A stretch of 41,433 nucleotides of DNA from contig DATKCK010000073.1 of assembly GCA_035513215.1 (NCBI GenBank), positions 1 through 41,433 on the forward strand, read 5' to 3'. Shown piece after piece: positions 6,597-14,764 of this stretch (positions within the stretch are counted from its first letter, which is position 1; the number at the start of each line of letters is the position of its first letter). The DNA comes from DATCZB01 sp035513215. GTDB taxonomy: Bacteria > Pseudomonadota > Gammaproteobacteria > Steroidobacterales > Rariloculaceae. The notes under the pieces are model-generated. The model made no database searches and was not told the origin of the DNA. It saw nothing but the letters and a program-made list of their open reading frames with translations. The translations under genes were made by a program, and so were the position numbers.

Positions 6597-8411
6597 CTAC
6601 TTTCGGGCTTCGATCCAGTCCTCGACGCGCTGCTTGAGGATCGACAGCGGCAGCGCGCCGCCGCCGAGCACGGTGTCGTGGAAACCGCGAATGTCGAAAT
6701 CGTCGCCGAGCTCTGCTTCGGCACGGCCGCGCAGCTCCTGGATCCTGATCATGCCGATCTTGTAACCCGTCGCCTGCCCGGGCATGACGATGTAGCGCTC
6801 GATCTCCGAGCGGATCTGGCCTTCCGAGACCGGAGAGTTGTCCGTGAAGTACTGCACGGCCTCTTCCTGCGTCCAACCCTGCGCGTGCAGCCCGGTGTCG
6901 ACGACGAGACGGATCGCGCGCCAGATCTCGGCCGACAGCGCGCCGAAGTTCGAGTACGGGTCCTCGTAGGCGCCCATCTCGCGCGCGAGCGACTCCGAGT
7001 AGAGCGCCCAGCCCTCGATATAGGCGTTGAAGCCGATCTGCGTCCGAAACGTCGGCACGCCTTCGAGCTCCTGGGCGATCGCGATCTGCATGTGATGACC
7101 GGGCAGGCCCTCGTGATAGGCGACGACCTCGAGATCGGGTATCGGCATCGAGCTCATGTCGATCAGATGCGCGTAGTAGACGCCAGGCCGCGAGCCGTCC
7201 GGCGTGCCCTGAACGTAGTGCTGCGCGGCACCCGGCTCCTCGCGGAACGACTCGACGCGCCGAACCTCGAGCCCGGCTTTCGGCAGGAGCCCGAAGTATT
7301 CCGGCAGCCGGTCCTCGATGGCCTCGAGGTGATCGCGCGCGGCCTGCAGATAGGCCTCGCGTCCTTCATCCGTGCTCGGGTAGACAAACTGCGGATCGGT
7401 CCGGAAGAAAACGAAGAACTCATCGAGGCTGCCGTCGAAGCCGACGTCATCCATGACCTCGCGCATCTCGTCCTGGATGCGCGCGACTTCGGCCAGACCG
7501 AGCGCGTGAATCTCGTCGGCCGTCATGTCCGTCGTCGTGTTGGCCACGAGCCGCTCCCTGTAATAAGCCTCGCCGTCCGGCAACTTCCAGACGCCGGTCG
7601 CGTCGGCGTCGGTCCGCTCGAGCTCGGATTCGGCCCAGGCGATCAACGCCTCATAGGCCGGGCCGAACGATCCGCGCAAGGCTTCCGCGGCCTCGGCCTT
7701 GAGCGCACCCGCCCGCGCCTCGTCGATCTCGCCGGCGTCGACGAGCCCGGCGAGCTTCGCTTCGACGTCGGCCCAGAGCGGCGACGGCGGGGCTCCCTCC
7801 GCCTGATCGAACGGCTGTCCCGTCACGACGGCGCGCGATTGCGAGATAACGGCTTCATAGGCGAAGCGCGGCGCATGCACGCGCTCCGCCGCCGCATGCT
7901 CGGCGCGCTCGAGCGTCTGGCGCAGCATGCGCGCGGCCTCGCCGATGCGTGAAATATAAGCACGCATGTCGGACTCGTCGTCGACGCGATGAAAGTTGAT
8001 CAGGAATTGCGGCAGCCGGGTATGCGCGCCGCCCATCTGGTGGAAGAGATAGCTTCGCCGGCGAAATGGCCGTGCTGCCTCGGCCTGTTCGAGCTGGTAG
8101 ACCCAAAGATCCCACGAGGTCCGGGCCTCGGGCGTCAGGAGCTCGTAGTCGAAGGTTTCGCGCAGCTCGCGCACCGACGCGCGCTTCCATTCGAGCTGCT
8201 CGTCGAGAGCGGCTTCGGATACGTCATCGAGCCGGTCGTAATCGTCCTTGCGACCGAGCGTCGTTTTCATCATCGGGCTGAAGTCGAGCTGCTCCTCGAA
8301 CTTCTGCTCGAACCAGGCGTTGAGGCGCTCAGTCTCGGACTGCTGCGCCTGCGCGCCGGCGATCGAGGAAAAAACGATGAGAGCGGACAATACGATTCGA
8401 CGAAAAGTCAT
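6597..8411 (-). CDS. Secreted DUF885 family metal-dependent hydrolase
   Basis: A 604-residue protein of the DUF885 (PF05960) family, which is related in fold to M3/M32-type helical metallopeptidases. The signature HEGLPGHH at about 431-438 is the zinc-binding HExxH-like helix, with a downstream glutamate in FNAYIEGWALYSE as the third ligand. An N-terminal signal peptide is clear (FRRIVLSALIVFSSIAGAQAQ, cleavage after about residue 22), so the protein is periplasmic or envelope-associated. Substrates are largely uncharacterised in the family; a peptidase is likely. Length is normal. It is monocistronic, with start ATG at 8411 and a short upstream gap to the degraded methyltransferase region. 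Confidence 0.9.
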   Translation of the reverse strand: MTFRRIVLSALIVFSSIAGAQAQQSETERLNAWFEQKFEEQLDFSPMMKTTLGRKDDYDRLDDVSEAALDEQLEWKRASVRELRETFDYELLTPEARTSWDLWVYQLEQAEAARPFRRRSYLFHQMGGAHTRLPQFLINFHRVDDESDMRAYISRIGEAARMLRQTLERAEHAAAERVHAPRFAYEAVISQSRAVVTGQPFDQAEGAPPSPLWADVEAKLAGLVDAGEIDEARAGALKAEAAEALRGSFGPAYEALIAWAESELERTDADATGVWKLPDGEAYYRERLVANTTTDMTADEIHALGLAEVARIQDEMREVMDDVGFDGSLDEFFVFFRTDPQFVYPSTDEGREAYLQAARDHLEAIEDRLPEYFGLLPKAGLEVRRVESFREEPGAAQHYVQGTPDGSRPGVYYAHLIDMSSMPIPDLEVVAYHEGLPGHHMQIAIAQELEGVPTFRTQIGFNAYIEGWALYSESLAREMGAYEDPYSNFGALSAEIWRAIRLVVDTGLHAQGWTQEEAVQYFTDNSPVSEGQIRSEIERYIVMPGQATGYKIGMIRIQELRGRAEAELGDDFDIRGFHDTVLGGGALPLSILKQRVEDWIEARK

Positions 8412-8493
8412 CGGCGTTCTCCGTGCGCTTGTCGTTCGATTGTAGCGCTGCCGCGCGGGTGGTGAACGGCCACCCAGCGGGCCGGCGCTCCGG

Positions 8494-8873
8494 CTACGCC
8501 GGCACGGCCTCGACGACGCTCCAGCCCTTCGGATTCTCCGTTACGCGATCCAGCCTGAACCCGGCCCGATCGAACAGAGCCTCGAATTCCGACAGCTTGC
8601 GTTCGCGCCCGGTGGCCCAGACGAGCATGGCGAGATCCATCGCCATGGCGGGATGCGGGCGAGGCGTCTCGGGCAGCACATGATCGATCACGCATATCCT
8701 GCCGCTCTCTTCGAGCGCCTTGCGAATATTCGAAAGGATCGCGTAGAGGTCGCCCGACGGCACGGACTCGAAAAAATCGCCGACGACGATCTCGACGCGG
8801 TCGCCATTCTCGGCAGCGCCGACCGAATCGGCGACCATCGCGGCAGCAGCAGCCCGCCGTGGCTCCCGCCGAT
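8494..8873 (-). pseudogene. Remnant of SAM-dependent O-methyltransferase (Methyltransf_2-like)
   Basis: The C-terminal part of a PF00891-type methyltransferase is clear: GDRVEIVVGDFFESVP (motif II/III region), NIRKALEESGRICVIDHVLPE, then MAMDLAMLVWATGRERKLSE and a WSVVEAVPA end. Three kinds of damage are visible. The N-terminal dimerisation domain is absent. The glycine-rich SAM motif (IGGSHGGLL, 8850-8873) is in a different frame from the rest, with the shift at a run of CTG/GCC near 8845-8855. The segment GDLYAILSN joins directly what in the family are separated by about 16-18 residues containing the conserved (L/V)HDWDD catalytic histidine region. With the catalytic block gone, it cannot be a working methyltransferase. 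Confidence 0.8.
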
Positions 8874-9026
8874 GCAATTGACCTTGCCGTGCCCGTTCGG
8901 GCACTGCGAGATCGCGACCTTCGTGCCATCGTCCTTGCTGATCGAGTCGTGCGCGAGCTCCGCATCGCACTTCGCGCAGGTCATGTTGACGCTCATTCCG
9001 CACTTGTCACAGGTATATGTCGCCAT
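8688..9026 (-). CDS. Chimeric ORF: small zinc-ribbon protein fused to methyltransferase debris
   Basis: Residues 1-50 are a recognisable small zinc-ribbon protein: TCDKCGMSVNMTCAKCDAEL gives two CxxC knuckles, then DDGTKVAISQCPNGHGK. Intact members of this small conserved family are about 60 residues and, as I recall them, end in a further CxxC-type motif after HGK. Here the sequence instead runs after GHGKV into the SAM motif IGGSHGG of the neighbouring methyltransferase, then about 50 out-of-frame residues. The ATG at 9026 has GGGAG seven bases upstream, so the first part may still be expressed. The join at about 8880 looks like a deletion that removed the end of one gene and the start of the next. 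Confidence 0.65.
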   Translation of the reverse strand: MATYTCDKCGMSVNMTCAKCDAELAHDSISKDDGTKVAISQCPNGHGKVNCIGGSHGGLLLPRWSPIRSALPRMATASRSSSAIFSSPCRRATSTRSFRIFARRSKRAAGYA

Positions 9027-9103
9027 GGCAAAAACTCCCGGTTGGTGGATCGATAAGCCCTGATGATCCATGAAGACGTGCGCACGCTCAACAGGCGCGA
9101 AGC

Positions 9104-9808
9104 TCAGGCGGCGCCGTTCCCGAATACGAGATACCAGGCGATCCCGAATATGGCAATGTCGGCGAAGACGTGGCTGATATAGGCTGCATAGATGTTGCGC
9201 CATTGGAGGTAGAGCCAGGACCAGGTCGTCCCGCCGATGAATACCCCGATGGAGCCGAGCACGGTCACGCGCCAGTCGAAGTAGAAGGCGAGCGCGATGA
9301 CATGATGGATCGTGAAGAAGAAGCCGGCGGCGGCCACGGCCACGAACCTCGGCATCAGCGTCTCGCAGCGCGTGAACACGAACCAGCGCCAGACATATTC
9401 CTCGAGGATCGAGTTGACCGTGCACCAGTACAAAGCCGCGAGCAGGAAGACCGGGGCCGTGCCGAGCCCGACGGCTTCGATCTGCCGCGCCATCGCATCG
9501 GCGTCGATCCAGTGACCGAAGAGCAGATAGGCCGACACGATGACTGCGAAGATCAGGACGCCCGTCACGATGCCGGCCGTCATGCCTCGCGCGCTCGGGC
9601 GCGGAATCCCTGGCCGGTGCCTCTCCACCAGCACGACCCAAGCCACGGGCAACGCAACGAGCCAGATCTTCAGGAAGGCGAAGACGAGCTGACCGAGCCC
9701 CGAGTCTGGCCAGACGTAAAGCGCCGCGAGCAAACCCAGCGTCGGGGCCGGCACGATCGCGGCCAGGGCGATGACGGCCCTCGTTCTGGCTTGCGTTGCG
9801 GCCGGCAT
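9104..9808 (-). CDS. CPBP family intramembrane glutamic endopeptidase
   Basis: A multi-spanning membrane protein of the CPBP (Abi/CAAX protease, PF02517) family. The three signature motifs are present: EEYVWRWF (EExxxR) in one helix, FFFTIHHV (FxxxH) in the next, and HVFADIAIF near the C-terminus. There are about seven or eight hydrophobic segments. Family members cleave substrates within the membrane and include Rce1-like proteases and bacteriocin immunity proteins; the target here is unknown. The start is uncertain: ATG 9808 places the first TM helix near the N-terminus, while ATG 9850 would add 14 polar residues. It is divergent from the oxygenase fragment; the promoters would overlap in under 60 bases. 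Confidence 0.85.
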   Translation of the reverse strand: MPAATQARTRAVIALAAIVPAPTLGLLAALYVWPDSGLGQLVFAFLKIWLVALPVAWVVLVERHRPGIPRPSARGMTAGIVTGVLIFAVIVSAYLLFGHWIDADAMARQIEAVGLGTAPVFLLAALYWCTVNSILEEYVWRWFVFTRCETLMPRFVAVAAAGFFFTIHHVIALAFYFDWRVTVLGSIGVFIGGTTWSWLYLQWRNIYAAYISHVFADIAIFGIAWYLVFGNGAA

Positions 9809-9866
9809 GTCCCGGATCAGAAGCCTTGTGCTGCGAGGCGAGACGTGCATGGTACAGTCGGCGCCG

Positions 9867-10238
9867 ATGATGAGTAGCGAGCAGGCCCTGCCGCCTTTTC
9901 AAATCGTCGCCACGGCCAAGGGCCTCTTCCGCGACACCGAAATGGACCGGTTGATCGCCCGCTACGACAGCTCCGACCAGGGCTTTTACGACTGGCACAC
10001 GGATTTCGGCGACATCGCGCCGCGCCGGACAATCTCGATAACGGTCCAGCTCTCGCGGCCGGAGGACTACGACGGGGGCGAGCTCGAGCTCTTTTTTCGC
10101 AGCCCGCCCGCCAGCATGGACAGGACCCGGGGCGCGTTCATCGCTTTCCCGAGCTTCGCCGTGCATCGCGTCGCTCCCGTCACGCGCGGCACGCGGTGGA
10201 GTCTCGTCGCGTGGATTTGCGGGGACCGTTGGCGCTGA
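9867..10238 (+). pseudogene. Shortened 2OG-Fe(II) oxygenase, internal segment missing
   Basis: Residues from about 33 on match the C-terminal catalytic core of PKHD/prolyl-hydroxylase-like 2OG-Fe(II) dioxygenases: YDWHTDFGD gives the HxD iron ligands, GGELELFF is the core strand, and FIAFPSFAVHRVAPVTRGTRWSLVAW gives the distal histidine and the arginine that binds 2-oxoglutarate. The first 30 residues (PPFQIVATAKGLFRDTEMDRLIA) resemble the family's usual N-terminus. However, they join the core directly at IARYDSSD, where complete members have roughly 80-100 intervening residues. The total of 123 residues is short for the usual about 200. The frame is open, so the protein may be made, but folding is doubtful. 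No strong ribosome site is seen; a second ATG follows at once. Confidence 0.6.
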
Positions 10239-10286
10239 CTGTGCCCACAAGTCCCGAGCCAACGGGTCCGCGTCCAGCAAGTCTCG

Positions 10287-11666
10287 CTACGTCGAGTCGT
10301 CGTCCTCGGGCGGCGGACGGCCGATGAAGTCGTAGAGCAGATCGAGCATGGCGCTGAAGCCCGTGATGCGCATGACGAGCGACTGCGGCGAGATGTCCCT
10401 CCGCGGCTTGCGGAGGTCACGCACGCGCCGCGCGAGCAGCGCTGCAATCACTGCCCGGAGAATGCCCGACAGGGCGAAGAGGTAGAGCAGATTGCTCTCG
10501 ATACCGGAATCCGAGAAAAACACCTCGCGCACGGGCAGAACGAGCACGAGCGCTGCGCCGAGCATCGCGCCGCCGAAGACGCCGCCCGCCGTGCCGACGT
10601 TGTGGAAGGCGACGTAGGCGGCCCGGCGCGAGCGCGGCACGAGCTCGAAGAGCAGATTGCCCGAGGCCAGCGTGAATCCGGACCAGCTAAAGCCGGAGAC
10701 GGCCTGGCAGAACATCAGGTACCAGAAGTTGTCCGTGACGAGCCAGAGCAGCGGCACGACGGGCAGCGACATGCTCGTCACGAGAAGAATGAGCCGATTG
10801 CCGTAGATGTCGGCGATGCGCCCCCAGGTCGCGAGTGTCAAAAACTGGGTGAACACGCTCGTGCCGGCCAGCACCATGAACTCGAGGTAGGTCAGCTCGA
10901 GCTCGCGCAGCATGTAGACGGCGAAGAACGGCGCGGAAATGCCGACGGCCGCGTTCATCAGCGCGAAGTAGGTCGAGAAGCGCACGGCGCCGGTCTCGAC
11001 GAGGCTCCGCCACCAGTGCGAGACGTGCAAATCCGGCGGCGGCGTCGCCTCGGCCGGCTCATGCAAATAGCGCAGGTGATAGACCGACACGGTGCGCGCG
11101 ATCAGCGCAATGAGGAAGATGACGACGAAGCCGATGTAGGTACGGCCCGACGTATCGAAGAGATGCAGGATCACACCGCCGACGACGAGCGCGGCGAAAG
11201 TCGTGATCGTCGTCAGCCTCGTCCGGTAGCCGAAGTAACGGCCGCGGCGGCGCTCGGAAACGAGATCGCGCATGATGGAAGTCCACTGCGGCGCCGCGAA
11301 GTTGTTTGCGCTGTGGTAGAGCACGAGCAGCACGAGCAGGGCCGTTACGACCTGGCCGTCGAAAAGGACCGGCACGAGCAGGATCGGCAGCCAGAGCACG
11401 GCCTGAAGCGTGGCTCCCGTCAGCACGAGCCGCTTGCGCCCGACGAAGCGCCCGAGCCACGCCGAGAAGATCTGCGCAAGCGAGCCGAGCAGCGGCGGCA
11501 GCGTCGAGAGCAGCGCCACCTGGGGCGCCGTGGCGCGCAGGAAGAGCGCAAAGGCGGAGAAATAGGTCTCTCCCGCGCCGACCTGAGCCGAGAAAGCGAC
11601 GCCGTCGCGGATGGAATGCCGAAGGGACCGGTCGACGACGGGATCCTTCGAGAACCTCGAGCTCAT
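10287..11666 (-). CDS. MFS transporter
   Basis: A 459-residue major facilitator superfamily permease with about 12 membrane helices. After a cytoplasmic N-terminus (to about 25), TM1 contains QVGAGETYFSAFALFL. The motif-A-like loop between TM2 and TM3 reads WLGRFVGRKRLVL, and another such loop, WGRIADIYGNRL, occurs in the second half. Residues 290-330 and 355-400 form further helices, and the C-terminus is acidic (PPPEDDDST). Substrate is not identifiable; members of similar length include drug and sugar exporters. The ATG at 11666 has no upstream partner gene, and the product is convergent with the oxygenase fragment. Confidence 0.88.
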   Translation of the reverse strand: MSSRFSKDPVVDRSLRHSIRDGVAFSAQVGAGETYFSAFALFLRATAPQVALLSTLPPLLGSLAQIFSAWLGRFVGRKRLVLTGATLQAVLWLPILLVPVLFDGQVVTALLVLLVLYHSANNFAAPQWTSIMRDLVSERRRGRYFGYRTRLTTITTFAALVVGGVILHLFDTSGRTYIGFVVIFLIALIARTVSVYHLRYLHEPAEATPPPDLHVSHWWRSLVETGAVRFSTYFALMNAAVGISAPFFAVYMLRELELTYLEFMVLAGTSVFTQFLTLATWGRIADIYGNRLILLVTSMSLPVVPLLWLVTDNFWYLMFCQAVSGFSWSGFTLASGNLLFELVPRSRRAAYVAFHNVGTAGGVFGGAMLGAALVLVLPVREVFFSDSGIESNLLYLFALSGILRAVIAALLARRVRDLRKPRRDISPQSLVMRITGFSAMLDLLYDFIGRPPPEDDDST

Positions 11667-11729
11667 GGGCCTAATCTATCGCGATCCGGACCGTGCGACT
11701 GTGAAGCACCCGATCTTACGAGCACTCCC

Positions 11730-12088
11730 TCAGACTCCAGCCAGACGGCCGCGGAACATGAAATAGACAGCGCCGATCATGCAGAGCGCCGCCCAGAGGT
11801 AATCGAGCTTCAGCGGCTCCCTGAGATAGAACACGGCGAAAGGCGCGAAGACGGTCAGCGTGATGACCTCCTGGAGGATCTTGAGCTGGCCGACCGAAAG
11901 CACCGTGTAGCCGATGCGGTTGCCCGGCACCTGGAGCATGTACTCGAAGAACGCGATGTGCCCCAGCTCACCAGGGCCGCGACGATCCACGGCTTGTGGT
12001 TGAGCTCCTTGAGGTGCGCATACCAGGCAAACGTCATGAAGACATTGCTGAGACACAACAGAACGACCGACAGTCCGACGGCACGCAT
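11730..12088 (-). pseudogene. DMT-superfamily DUF486 protein, frameshifted
   Basis: Two adjacent frames together make a full-length DUF486 small multidrug-like membrane protein (about 119 codons). Frame one reads AVGLSVVLLCLSNVFMTFAWYAHLKEL up to AALVSWG. A second frame then continues HIAFFEYMLQVPGNRIGY, QLKILQEVITL and the final YFMFRGRLAGV. At 11958-11968 the minus strand reads TGGGGCACATCGCG where an intact gene would read TGGGGCATCGCG, so a 2-base insertion explains the shift; the region length (119 codons plus 2) agrees. Otherwise conservation is perfect, with no other damage, so the lesion is recent or is a sequencing error. If intact it would be a four-helix inner-membrane protein. Confidence 0.85.
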
Positions 12089-12251
12089 AGGTGATGGGCT
12101 CCCAAGCTCGAAGTGATTCCGGGCGCGAATCATACTCGCGGCCGGGCACGGCTTCGACGGTTACGGCGGCGGCGGGGATCCCGGCGGCGCAAAGATCGAG
12201 CGGCCGCTGCCGCCGAAGGGAAGCCCGAGTGGTGATACGGTGTCGCGAGAC

Positions 12252-14294
12252 CTAGTCGCCGTTCTGCCCCGGCCGCAGCCAGAACGGATTGCCTTCCTCC
12301 CACTTGTTGTGCGTGAGCCGCACGGTCACACCGTCGGCGAGCCGCTGCGCGTAGATCTCGCCGTACATCTGCGGGCCGAACACGACTTCCTGGACCATGG
12401 GCTCCTCGTCGGTCAACCCGGCCCTTTCGGACGTGAAAACGATCCATTCGCCGTCGGGCGAGAACCAGGGATGCGCGTCCTGGCCGGGGTGATCGGTGAG
12501 ACGGCGCGTCGCGCCCGGTGTGCCGTTTGCGTTGAGCTCGAGCAGGTAGTTGTCGAACGTCTTGTGGCCAAGCGCGTCGATCGGGCCGTCGCGATCCGAC
12601 GAGAACGCGATCGAGCCGCCGTCCGGCGAGAACACGGGGAAGTTTTCGCGGGCGGGCGTCGCCGTCAGGCGTCGGACGTTACCGCCGTCGCGGTCCATGA
12701 GATACAGATCGAAATTGCCGTCGCGGGCGCTGCGAAACACGATCCGGCTGCCGTCGGGCGAGAACGCCGCAATGCCGTCGTTACCGTCGAGCGCCGCGGT
12801 CAGGTTGCGCCGGCCGGTGCCGTCCGCGGCCATGATCCAGACATCGGCCCGGGCCGTCTCGTCGCCGGCGAAGGTGCCCTGCGAGTACAGGAACCAGCGG
12901 CCGTCGTCCGACCATTTGATGTCGAACAGGCGGTCGGACGATCCGCTCAGAATCCCGATGCCGTCGACCGCGAAGAGCTGCCGCTCGCCCGTGCCGTCGA
13001 AGCTCGCGCTCACGAGCCTCGTGCCGGCCGGCGTTTCGATCGTGACAAGGTTCTCGTTCAGAAACGGATGCGGCGCTAGACCCGTCGTATGCCGCATCGG
13101 ATAGAGCGCGACCCTGCGTCCCGCGACATCGAGCTCGGCCGGGTAATCCGAAGCGAGCAGCGCGCCAGCGCCGAGCACGCCGTCGACCGCCTGGCTCGTG
13201 CTGGCCACGGGTCCGACGCCGTGCGCGGCCATGCGGCCCGTCGCGTCGTCGAAGTCCGGCACCCAGTACGCCCGGTCCGCGCCGCTCTCCTCACGCAAGG
13301 GGCCGCCGGCCGCCGCGACCGAAACGATGCGCCAGTCGTCGGGGCCTGAGCGCGTCTGGAACGCGATGCGGCCGTCGGCCGTGAGCGCCGGCGCGAGCGC
13401 TTCGAGTCCCTCGGGCGTGACGGGCCGCGGATTCGAGCCGTCCGCGTCCATCGCCCAGATCCGAAAGCCCCCTTCCTGGCCCAGGATCGCGCTCGTCGGC
13501 GGCCCGGGCAGCTCGCGCGGCCGAGCGCTGTAGAAGTAGATCGTCTCGCCGTCACCCGAGAACTCCGGCGAGCCGTCCCAGCTCGGTGACTCGGTCAGAC
13601 GCCGCTGCCCGCTGCCGTCGGCGTTCATGACGTAAATCTCGCCCTCGCGCTGGCGTGTGAACGGGAAGTACGGATGGCCGTAAGCCGGCGTGTCGCGATC
13701 GGAGGAGAACGCGATCGTCGCGCCGTCAGGCGAGAAGGCCGGCCTGAAGTCGCCACCTGCGCTTGCGGTCAGGTTGACGGCGGCATCGAGCGTCTGCGTC
13801 TGCGACGGGTCGAACGGCAGGGAGTAAATCTCGGAATCACCGCTCGCGGTGCCCGCGAAGATCAGCGTTTCCCCGTCGGGCGAAACTTCGGCCTGGTCTT
13901 CCATCGCCGCGCTATCGATCAGAAGGCGCGGTTCCGTTGGCGCCTCGAGATCGATGGCATAGAGGTCTGGATTGCCGCGGCGCTCGGATGTGAACACGAG
14001 CCAGCGCCCGTCCGGGGAAAACGTCGCGTCGTAGTCGAGACCCGGATGATTCGTGAGCCGCTCGGGAGCGGCGCCGGAACGCTCGAAGAGATAGATGTCC
14101 CAATTGCCCGGCCGGAGCGACGAGTAGACGATGCGCTCCGGGCTGCGGTCGGCCGGCGTGTCGCCGGCGGCGGCTCGTGGCGCGGCGGCCGGCGCGTCCG
14201 CTCGAGCCCCGGGCCCGGTCCCGGGAGCTTCGGCGTTCGGGCCGCATGCGGTCAGGAAACCGGCCAGCAACGGCGTCGGCAAGCGTGTTTTCAT
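12252..14294 (-). CDS. TolB-like PD40 beta-propeller lipoprotein
   Basis: A 680-residue protein. The N-terminus has a lipoprotein signal (LLAGFLTAC, lipobox cysteine at residue 17), followed by an Ala/Pro/Gly-rich linker to about residue 50, then a long beta-propeller region. At least nine PD40-type repeats with the S(P/D)DG(x)xxxF(x)S pattern are visible (for example FSPDGRWLVFTSERRGN, FSPDGSRIVFRSARDGN, FSPDGEWIVFTSERAG), enough for two propellers. TolB-like repeats bind proteins or ligands; there is no peptidase domain at the C-terminus, which ends WLRPGQNGD. It is probably an outer- or inner-membrane-anchored periplasmic binding protein. It is divergent from the PadR gene, with the 131 bases between holding the PadR operator. 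Confidence 0.88.
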   Translation of the reverse strand: MKTRLPTPLLAGFLTACGPNAEAPGTGPGARADAPAAAPRAAAGDTPADRSPERIVYSSLRPGNWDIYLFERSGAAPERLTNHPGLDYDATFSPDGRWLVFTSERRGNPDLYAIDLEAPTEPRLLIDSAAMEDQAEVSPDGETLIFAGTASGDSEIYSLPFDPSQTQTLDAAVNLTASAGGDFRPAFSPDGATIAFSSDRDTPAYGHPYFPFTRQREGEIYVMNADGSGQRRLTESPSWDGSPEFSGDGETIYFYSARPRELPGPPTSAILGQEGGFRIWAMDADGSNPRPVTPEGLEALAPALTADGRIAFQTRSGPDDWRIVSVAAAGGPLREESGADRAYWVPDFDDATGRMAAHGVGPVASTSQAVDGVLGAGALLASDYPAELDVAGRRVALYPMRHTTGLAPHPFLNENLVTIETPAGTRLVSASFDGTGERQLFAVDGIGILSGSSDRLFDIKWSDDGRWFLYSQGTFAGDETARADVWIMAADGTGRRNLTAALDGNDGIAAFSPDGSRIVFRSARDGNFDLYLMDRDGGNVRRLTATPARENFPVFSPDGGSIAFSSDRDGPIDALGHKTFDNYLLELNANGTPGATRRLTDHPGQDAHPWFSPDGEWIVFTSERAGLTDEEPMVQEVVFGPQMYGEIYAQRLADGVTVRLTHNKWEEGNPFWLRPGQNGD

Positions 14295-14369
14295 GGCGCG
14301 CCTGGGCGATCAGCTCATTGCGGCTAGTGTACTCCGACGCGGGCCGTGCTAGTCGTTGACACGCCCAGA

Positions 14370-14420
14370 CCCCTTGTTTACCGAGAGGAGTCTTCCTATA
14401 CTCCCTCGGTAACCAAGGGG
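14370..14420 (+). promoter_or_regulatory. PadR promoter with extended dyad operator
   Basis: TTGTTT (14374-14379) and TATACT (14397-14402) are 17 bases apart, a good sigma-70 -35/-10 pair. The same stretch is a large dyad: 14370-14385 pairs with 14405-14420 (16 bases, one mismatch), and inside it GGAGT (14387-14391) pairs with ACTCC (14400-14404). The right arm ends in AAGGGG, the ribosome site 5 bases before the padR ATG. A PadR dimer bound here would cover the whole promoter. This fits the autorepression known for PadR regulators. Confidence 0.75.
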
Positions 14421-14425
14421 AACGC

Positions 14426-14761
14426 ATGAGCAAACCCACGACCCTGGTGCAGGGCACGCTCGACCTGCTCGTCCTGAAGATGCTGGACTTGCAGCCGATG
14501 AACGGCTGGATGATCAGCCAGCGGCTCAAGCGCCTCTCGAACGAGGTGCTTCAGGTCAGCGACGGCTCCCTTTATCCGACGCTGCACAAGCTCGAGAACG
14601 GAGGCTGGATCACGGCCGAATGGCAGCTCAGCGAGAACAACCGGCGTGCCAAGTTCTACTCGCTGACGCGGCTCGGCACGAAGGCGCTGAAGCAGGAAAC
14701 CGAAGACTGGAACCGGCTTTCCACCGCGATCGCGCGGATCGTCGAGCTCACCCGGGCCTGA
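14426..14761 (+). CDS. PadR family transcriptional regulator
   Basis: A 111-residue PadR regulator. It has the typical opening VQGTLDLLVLKMLDL, then a winged helix with GWMISQRLKRL, SDGSLYPTLHKLENGGWI (recognition helix and wing) and a C-terminal dimerisation helix ETEDWNRLSTAIARI. PadR proteins repress neighbouring transport or stress genes and release DNA on binding a ligand. This one lies 3 bases before an ADOP-type permease gene, the standard PadR-ADOP pairing, so the two are co-transcribed. The large dyad over its promoter is its likely operator. The start is ATG with AAGGGG five bases upstream. Confidence 0.93.
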   Translation: MSKPTTLVQGTLDLLVLKMLDLQPMNGWMISQRLKRLSNEVLQVSDGSLYPTLHKLENGGWITAEWQLSENNRRAKFYSLTRLGTKALKQETEDWNRLSTAIARIVELTRA

Positions 14762-14764
14762 AGC

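Noticed and set aside
12133..12251. GC-rich stretch with CGGCGGC/GCCGCCG pairing
   Set aside because: Pairing is what such skewed composition gives by chance; no T-run or conserved form.
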